Shown one piece after another: positions 60,181-64,000 of a DNA stretch of 64,000 nt (position 1 is the stretch's first letter; each line of letters begins with the position of its first letter). Both the position numbers and the translations under genes were made by a program. This DNA comes from Microbacterium sp. CH12i (lineage in GTDB: Bacteria; Actinomycetota; Actinomycetes; Actinomycetales; Microbacteriaceae). The DNA lies in the NCBI RefSeq assembly GCF_000685355.1, contig NZ_JHET01000004.1, positions 1-64,000 of the forward strand, in the 5' to 3' direction. The notes below the pieces were generated by a model. That model did not search any database. It was not told where the DNA came from and saw only the letters and a list, made by a program, of their open reading frames with translations.

Positions 60181-61529
60181 GATCGACCCTTCGCGATCAG
60201 CGCGCGGTACCACTCGAATGAGGCCTTCGGTGTGCGCACCGACGACTCCTGATCGACGTGTACGAGCCCGAACCGCTGGGTGAAGCCGTCAGCCCACTCG
60301 AAGTTGTCGAGCAGACTCCATACCGTGTACTCATCGACGCGGACGCCTCGGCTCACGGCATCCGATACCGCATTGATGTGGCCGGCGAGGTACGCGATGC
60401 GCTGCTGATCGTCGATGGGCGCTGTCACTTGATCCGGTTCGGGAAACGATGCGCCGTTCTCACCGATGATGATCGGCGGGAGCCGGTCGCCGTATCTTTC
60501 TTTCGCGTCGAGCAGGAACGCGGTGAGCGCTGACGGTTGGATCGCCCACATCTCGCCGAATCCGGTGTGCTCGACATCTGGCGTCGGAACCTGAACGAAG
60601 GGAACAGGCACCCCTTCGGGCGCTGCCGCGATCGTCGTCGGGTTGTAGAAGTTCACCCCGTAGAAATCGGATGCTGCGCCGATGACCTCCAGGTCGCCAT
60701 CCTGCACCGGCAGCTCGACACCGAGCGGTGCAAGATCGGGATACGCGCCCGTAAGAACAGGCTCGGCGAAGAGTCGGTTGTGGATGAGGTCATAGAGGTG
60801 TGCCGCACGGTGGTCTGCGTCGCTGTCACTTGCTGGTGTGACCCAGGTGTGATTGTTCGCGATGCCGATGGACTCGGCCCCTTGTTCGCGCAGCACCGCC
60901 ACCGCGCGCCCGTGTGCGAGTAACTGATGGTGCACGGTGGGCAAAGAATCGAACAGCAGTTGCCGCCCCGGTGCGAGCTCGCCCACCGCATAGCCCTGCA
61001 GCGCAGTCGAGACCGGCTCATTGATCGTGTACCAATTCCGTACGCGATCGCCCAGCCTTGACGCGATGATCTCCGTGTACTCGGCGAAACGCTCAGCCGT
61101 TTCCCGAACGAGCCACCCGCCGTCTGCTTCGAGCGTTACCGGAAGGTCCCAGTGATACAGCGTGGGGAACGGCACGACACCGGCCTCAAGAAGTCCGTCG
61201 ACAAGTCGGTCGTAGTAGGCGAGTCCCGCCTGGTTCGCAGCTCCCCTGCCGTCCGGCTGCACGCGTACCCACGAGATCGAGAAGCGATAGCGATCAACAC
61301 CGAGTCGTTGCAACAGCGCGATGTCTGCGGTGCTGCGGTGATAGCTGTCTGGGCCGGGCTCGGCAGCTGAGCCGTCTCTGACAAGACCTGGAGTATCGAC
61401 GAAGTCATCCCAGATCGAGCGGCCTCGCCCGTCCTCGTCCCGCGCACCCTCGACCTGGAACGCCGCTGTGGCGGCCGACCACCGCAGACCTGGTGGCTCC
61501 GAAAGGACCTCAACCGCGGCATCCGTCAT
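60177..61529 (-). CDS. Glycoside hydrolase family 1 beta-glucosidase
   Basis: A 450-residue retaining glycosidase with the GH1 (beta/alpha)8 barrel. [20 protein letters not shown] at the N-terminus; [12 protein letters not shown]; acid/base Glu in [16 protein letters not shown]; nucleophile Glu in [10 protein letters not shown]; sugar-binding [13 protein letters not shown] near the C-terminus. No signal peptide, so it acts on imported cellobiose or aryl-glucosides. ATG at 61529. It is transcribed with the MFS gene. The 198 bases upstream, towards rpsT, contain the divergent promoters, which I did not resolve. Confidence 0.92.
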   Translation of the reverse strand: MTDAAVEVLSEPPGLRWSAATAAFQVEGARDEDGRGRSIWDDFVDTPGLVRDGSAAEPGPDSYHRSTADIALLQRLGVDRYRFSISWVRVQPDGRGAANQAGLAYYDRLVDGLLEAGVVPFPTLYHWDLPVTLEADGGWLVRETAERFAEYTEIIASRLGDRVRNWYTINEPVSTALQGYAVGELAPGRQLLFDSLPTVHHQLLAHGRAVAVLREQGAESIGIANNHTWVTPASDSDADHRAAHLYDLIHNRLFAEPVLTGAYPDLAPLGVELPVQDGDLEVIGAASDFYGVNFYNPTTIAAAPEGVPVPFVQVPTPDVEHTGFGEMWAIQPSALTAFLLDAKERYGDRLPPIIIGENGASFPEPDQVTAPIDDQQRIAYLAGHINAVSDAVSRGVRVDEYTVWSLLDNFEWADGFTQRFGLVHVDQESSVRTPKASFEWYRALIAKGRS

Positions 61530-61727
61530 CGCACGCTCCTCTGCGTCGGGTGCGCCCAGCATGCCGCATTCCGACCAGGGTGCGCTAGCGACGCGCGATC
61601 GGGACGCCACAAACCTGGTAGAGTTGGTTCTTGGCTTGCGTGTGGGTTTATCCCTCACGACCGTCGAACAGCAGCCCTCTTCTGCTTACGACAAATCCCA
61701 TCGATCCCTGAACGAAAGTTTCTACGC

Positions 61728-61991
61728 GTGGCAAATATTAAGTCGCAGATCAAGCGCAACAAGACCAACGAGAAGGCTCAGGCGCGCAACAAGGCCGTCA
61801 AGAGCGAACTGAAGACCGTCGTCCGCAGCACCCGCGAGGCTATCGCCAAGGGTGACAAGACCGCTGCAGTGGCAACGCTGAAGGTTGCGTCGAAGAAGCT
61901 CGACAAGGCCGTCAGCAAGGGCGTCGTGCACGAGAACCAGGCTGCAAACCGCAAGTCCTCACTCGCCAAGCAGGTCGCAGCTCTGAGCTGA
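61728..61991 (+). CDS. rpsT: 30S ribosomal protein S20
   Basis: An 87-residue, Lys/Arg/Ala-rich helical protein that binds 16S rRNA early in assembly. [20 protein letters not shown] is diagnostic and [13 protein letters not shown] ends it. GTG start. Monocistronic, followed by a strong hairpin. Confidence 0.96.
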   Translation: MANIKSQIKRNKTNEKAQARNKAVKSELKTVVRSTREAIAKGDKTAAVATLKVASKKLDKAVSKGVVHENQAANRKSSLAKQVAALS

Positions 61992-62018
61992 ATCAGTCTG
62001 AGCTGAAATAACTACTTC

Positions 62019-62054
62019 GAAAGCCCGTCCCGTTCGCGGGGCGGGCTTTCTGCT
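62019..62054. terminator. Bidirectional hairpin terminator between rpsT and a convergent gene
   Basis: GAAAGCCCGTCCCG (62019-62032) pairs with CGGGGCGGGCTTTC (62037-62050), 14 bp with one G-T pair and a TTCG loop. It lies between the rpsT stop and the stop of the convergent histidine phosphatase. Confidence 0.85.
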
Positions 62055-62056
62055 GT

Positions 62057-62731
62057 CTAGGCGGTCGACTCGGCTGCGGTCTCGCCGGTCACGTCGTGCG
62101 CTGCGGGGTCCTCGAGGTCGAGGCCGCCCAGCGGCTCTTCGTGCCAGTTGACGAGGGTCCATCCGCGCTCAGGGTCACCCTCGAGCGCGAAGAGTCCGGT
62201 GTTGTGCAGGCCGCGCTGGACCGCCTGCTGCGGCTCTACGTTGATAGCCCGCCCGGCAGCCCACACTCGAATTGCCGCGCCATGACTCACGACGACGGCT
62301 GTGCCGTCGGCATTCTCAGATGCGACGCGATCGATCGCGGCGTCGTAACGCGCAAAGAAGTCGTGACCGCTCTCGCCGCCTGACAGTGCGAATGCCATAT
62401 CGCCCTCGGACCAGCGTCGCAGAGCACCGACGTACGCGCCCACGGCTTCGTGGTCGTTGCGCATCTCGAAGTCTCCGGCAGGGATCTCGTGCACGCCGTC
62501 GATGATCTGGATGCCGACGTCGGTGGCACGAGCCAGCGGAGCGGCCGTCAGTTGCGTGCGCGTCAGCACCGACGCGTAGATACCGCCGATGCTCTCGTCA
62601 GCGAGCACGCGAGGTATCGCGGCGGCCTGGACGTTGCCGAGGGGCGTCAGACCGGCGCCCGGGTAGGCGGTGTCGAGTGCACCGGCGACGTTGTTCGGGG
62701 TCTGGCCGTGTCGAATCAGAAGTAAACGCAT
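62057..62731 (-). CDS. Histidine phosphatase family protein
   Basis: About 224 residues. The phospho-accepting RHG is in MRLLLIRHGQTPNNVAGALD (about 7-9), the second His in VVVSHGAAIRVWAAGRA, and an acidic residue in HEIPAGDFEMRND. It is of the phosphoglycerate mutase/CobC-like type; substrate unknown. The ATG at 62731 directly precedes the usual family start; another ATG is 6 bases upstream. Intact, unlike the similar gene at 6937-7529. Confidence 0.88.
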   Translation of the reverse strand: MRLLLIRHGQTPNNVAGALDTAYPGAGLTPLGNVQAAAIPRVLADESIGGIYASVLTRTQLTAAPLARATDVGIQIIDGVHEIPAGDFEMRNDHEAVGAYVGALRRWSEGDMAFALSGGESGHDFFARYDAAIDRVASENADGTAVVVSHGAAIRVWAAGRAINVEPQQAVQRGLHNTGLFALEGDPERGWTLVNWHEEPLGGLDLEDPAAHDVTGETAAESTA

Positions 62732-62763
62732 CACCATCCACCATATGCCACGAATCTGACCGG

Positions 62764-63801
62764 CTACTCTCCGAACGGCGTGCGCGTAGCGATCACTGTC
62801 ACCATGCGCTCCAACGCGAAGATCGGGTCGCGGGCGGCACCCTTGACCTCGGCATCTGCCCTGGCCGTGGCCTGGATCGCGAGACCGAGAGATCGTTCAT
62901 TCCAGCCGCTCAGGTCGCGGCGTGCGCGATCGACCTGCCAGTCTTTCATGCCGAGTCGCTGGGCAAGGCTGCGACTGGGCTCGCGTTGGCCTGCAACACG
63001 TGCCATCGTCCGTAGCTTCATCGCGAACGCAGCAACCATCGGCACCGGATCAGCACCAGAGTCGAGCGCGTGGCGAAGTGCGACCAGCGCCTCACCGTAG
63101 CGACCAGCGATCGCCGTATCGGCAACGACGAACGCTGAGACCTCGACCCGCCCGCCGTAGTACTTGGTGACGATGTCTTCGGTGATGTCACCCTCGACAT
63201 CGCGGATCAACTGCTGGCAGGCGGCGGCGAGTTCGGTCAGATCATCGACGAACGCCGAGACGAGTGCGCGCAGCGCCTGAGGTGCGATGCGCTTCTTTGC
63301 CGCGACGAACTCGCCAGTGGCGAAATCGACCCGGTCAGAATCACGCTTGATCGTCGGGCAGGCAATTTCAATGCCGCCACCAGTGCCTGAGCGCAATGCA
63401 TCGAGGAGCTTCTTGCCACGCACGCTCGCGCCGGTGTGACGCAGCAGCACCGTCGCACCCTCTTGCGGATGGTCAAGGTACGAGACAGCCTCTTGGATGA
63501 AGGCATCCGTGCACTTCTCGACACCAGACACGCGAACCAATCGCGGCTCACCGAACAGCGAGGGCGATGTCATCGACAGCAGCGTGCCCGGCGCGTAATC
63601 GTCAGCACGGACGTCGCTGATCTCGAGTGCCGGATCTTCGGCGCGCAGATAGTCGCGGATGCCGGCGATCGCACGCTCTGCGCATACCTCTTCGGGGCCG
63701 GAAACGAGCACGATCGGGGCGGGCCGAGGGTCTCGCCACGAGACCTGCGCGACCTTCGTCGCCTTCGCGCCGCCACGGGCTGAGGAACGAGGTGCGGCCA
63801 T
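62764..63801 (-). CDS. holA: DNA polymerase III subunit delta
   Basis: The 345-residue clamp-loader delta subunit opens the beta sliding clamp. PAPIVLVSGPEEVCAERAIA at the N-terminus and FGEPRLVRVSGVEKCTDAF; the C-terminal domain has MKLRTMARVAGQREPSRSLA (helical collar) and RLGMKDWQVDRARRDLSGW. Degenerate Walker region, as expected for delta. It precedes rpsT in the usual actinobacterial order, here with one phosphatase gene between. Confidence 0.92.
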   Translation of the reverse strand: MAAPRSSARGGAKATKVAQVSWRDPRPAPIVLVSGPEEVCAERAIAGIRDYLRAEDPALEISDVRADDYAPGTLLSMTSPSLFGEPRLVRVSGVEKCTDAFIQEAVSYLDHPQEGATVLLRHTGASVRGKKLLDALRSGTGGGIEIACPTIKRDSDRVDFATGEFVAAKKRIAPQALRALVSAFVDDLTELAAACQQLIRDVEGDITEDIVTKYYGGRVEVSAFVVADTAIAGRYGEALVALRHALDSGADPVPMVAAFAMKLRTMARVAGQREPSRSLAQRLGMKDWQVDRARRDLSGWNERSLGLAIQATARADAEVKGAARDPIFALERMVTVIATRTPFGE

Positions 63802-63810
63802 AGCTCGAGC

Positions 63811-64000
63811 CTACCCGGGGTCATCGACATCGTGCGAAGCGCTCGGCTGCTCGGCAAGCAGTTCTGCGTGCGCCTGTGCGGCGCCGGCAGCATCAACAGC
63901 GAGAATGTCCGGCTCCGTCATCCCTAGGCGTGCGAGCTCACGCACGAGATAGAGCGGAACGGACTTGCGGGGTCGAAGAACCTTTGGTGCGCCGCGATCG
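63811..64000 (-). CDS. Partial hypothetical protein (C-terminus only)
   Basis: An open frame enters from the right edge and ends at TAG (63811-63813), 9 bases upstream of holA. Visible residues include APKVLRPRKSVPLYLVRELA, DILAVDAAGAAQAHAELLAE and an acidic end. Related genomes often have comEC just upstream of holA, but this stretch does not look like the ComEC C-terminus. I do not recognise the family. Confidence 0.4.
   Translation of the reverse strand, partial: DRGAPKVLRPRKSVPLYLVRELARLGMTEPDILAVDAAGAAQAHAELLAEQPSASHDVDDPG

Overview
The window is high-GC, densely packed bacterial DNA. Its gene order looks like an actinobacterium of the family Microbacteriaceae, probably Microbacterium or a close relative. 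This is inferred from actinobacteria-typical content and synteny (opcA, DUF2469, SUF cluster with a Rieske-type ferredoxin, ctaA/ctaB, lepA-hemW-hrcA-dnaJ-rsmE-hit-phoH-ybeY-era), frequent GTG/TTG starts and 4-base ATGA overlaps. It was not tested by a search.

Layout. 1-562: left edge of a mercury-resistance locus (start of merA, MerR-type promoter, divergent merR). 563-760: a junction at which dprA is cut off before its Rossmann fold. 710-6016: housekeeping on the minus strand (dprA remnant, comM, yraN, DUF2469, rnhB, lepB, rplS, a membrane protein). 6115-11481: map, a histidine phosphatase, a methyltransferase, an ABC-F ATPase and a PatB-type aminotransferase. 11489-15578: SUF iron-sulfur assembly (sufB-sufD-Rieske-sufC-sufT). 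15807-18302: haem A/O synthesis (ctaA, ctaB). 18509-26654: a pentose-phosphate operon tkt-tal-pgi-zwf-opcA-pgl. 26648-29726: transporter, def, septum-type protein, tRNA-Asn and an orphan ABC ATPase. 29764-34125: dnaG-dgt-dus. 34188-40431: glutathione peroxidase, DsbA-like protein, kinase-like NTPase, uppS-recO, a TRIC-type channel, and leuA preceded by a leucine leader peptide. 40470-52306: one long minus-strand series (oxidoreductase, era, CBS/CNNM protein, ybeY, phoH, HIT, rsmE, dnaJ, hrcA with CIRCE, hemW, DUF1990, lepA). 52515-61529: a family-5 oligopeptide/oligosaccharide ABC transporter, a hydrolase, an MFS carrier and a GH1 beta-glucosidase. 61728-64000: rpsT, a histidine phosphatase, holA and a partial protein.

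Quality: sixteen otherwise normal genes are broken by about twenty one-base indels, most of them beside an identical G or C. Each gene returns to family-typical length when one base is restored or removed. I read these as sequencing or assembly errors and annotate the full-length genes, giving each break point.

Most interesting signals: (1) upstream of leuA, a 15-residue leader peptide with four consecutive Leu codons; these codons can pair with the leuA ribosome-binding region, suggesting leucine-dependent translational attenuation; (2) the mer/dprA junction; (3) two tandem palindromes with matching flanks at 34698-34814; (4) a septum-formation-type protein lacking its signal peptide. I found no CRISPR array, transposase, prophage or recognisable defence system, and no clearly undescribed multi-gene system.
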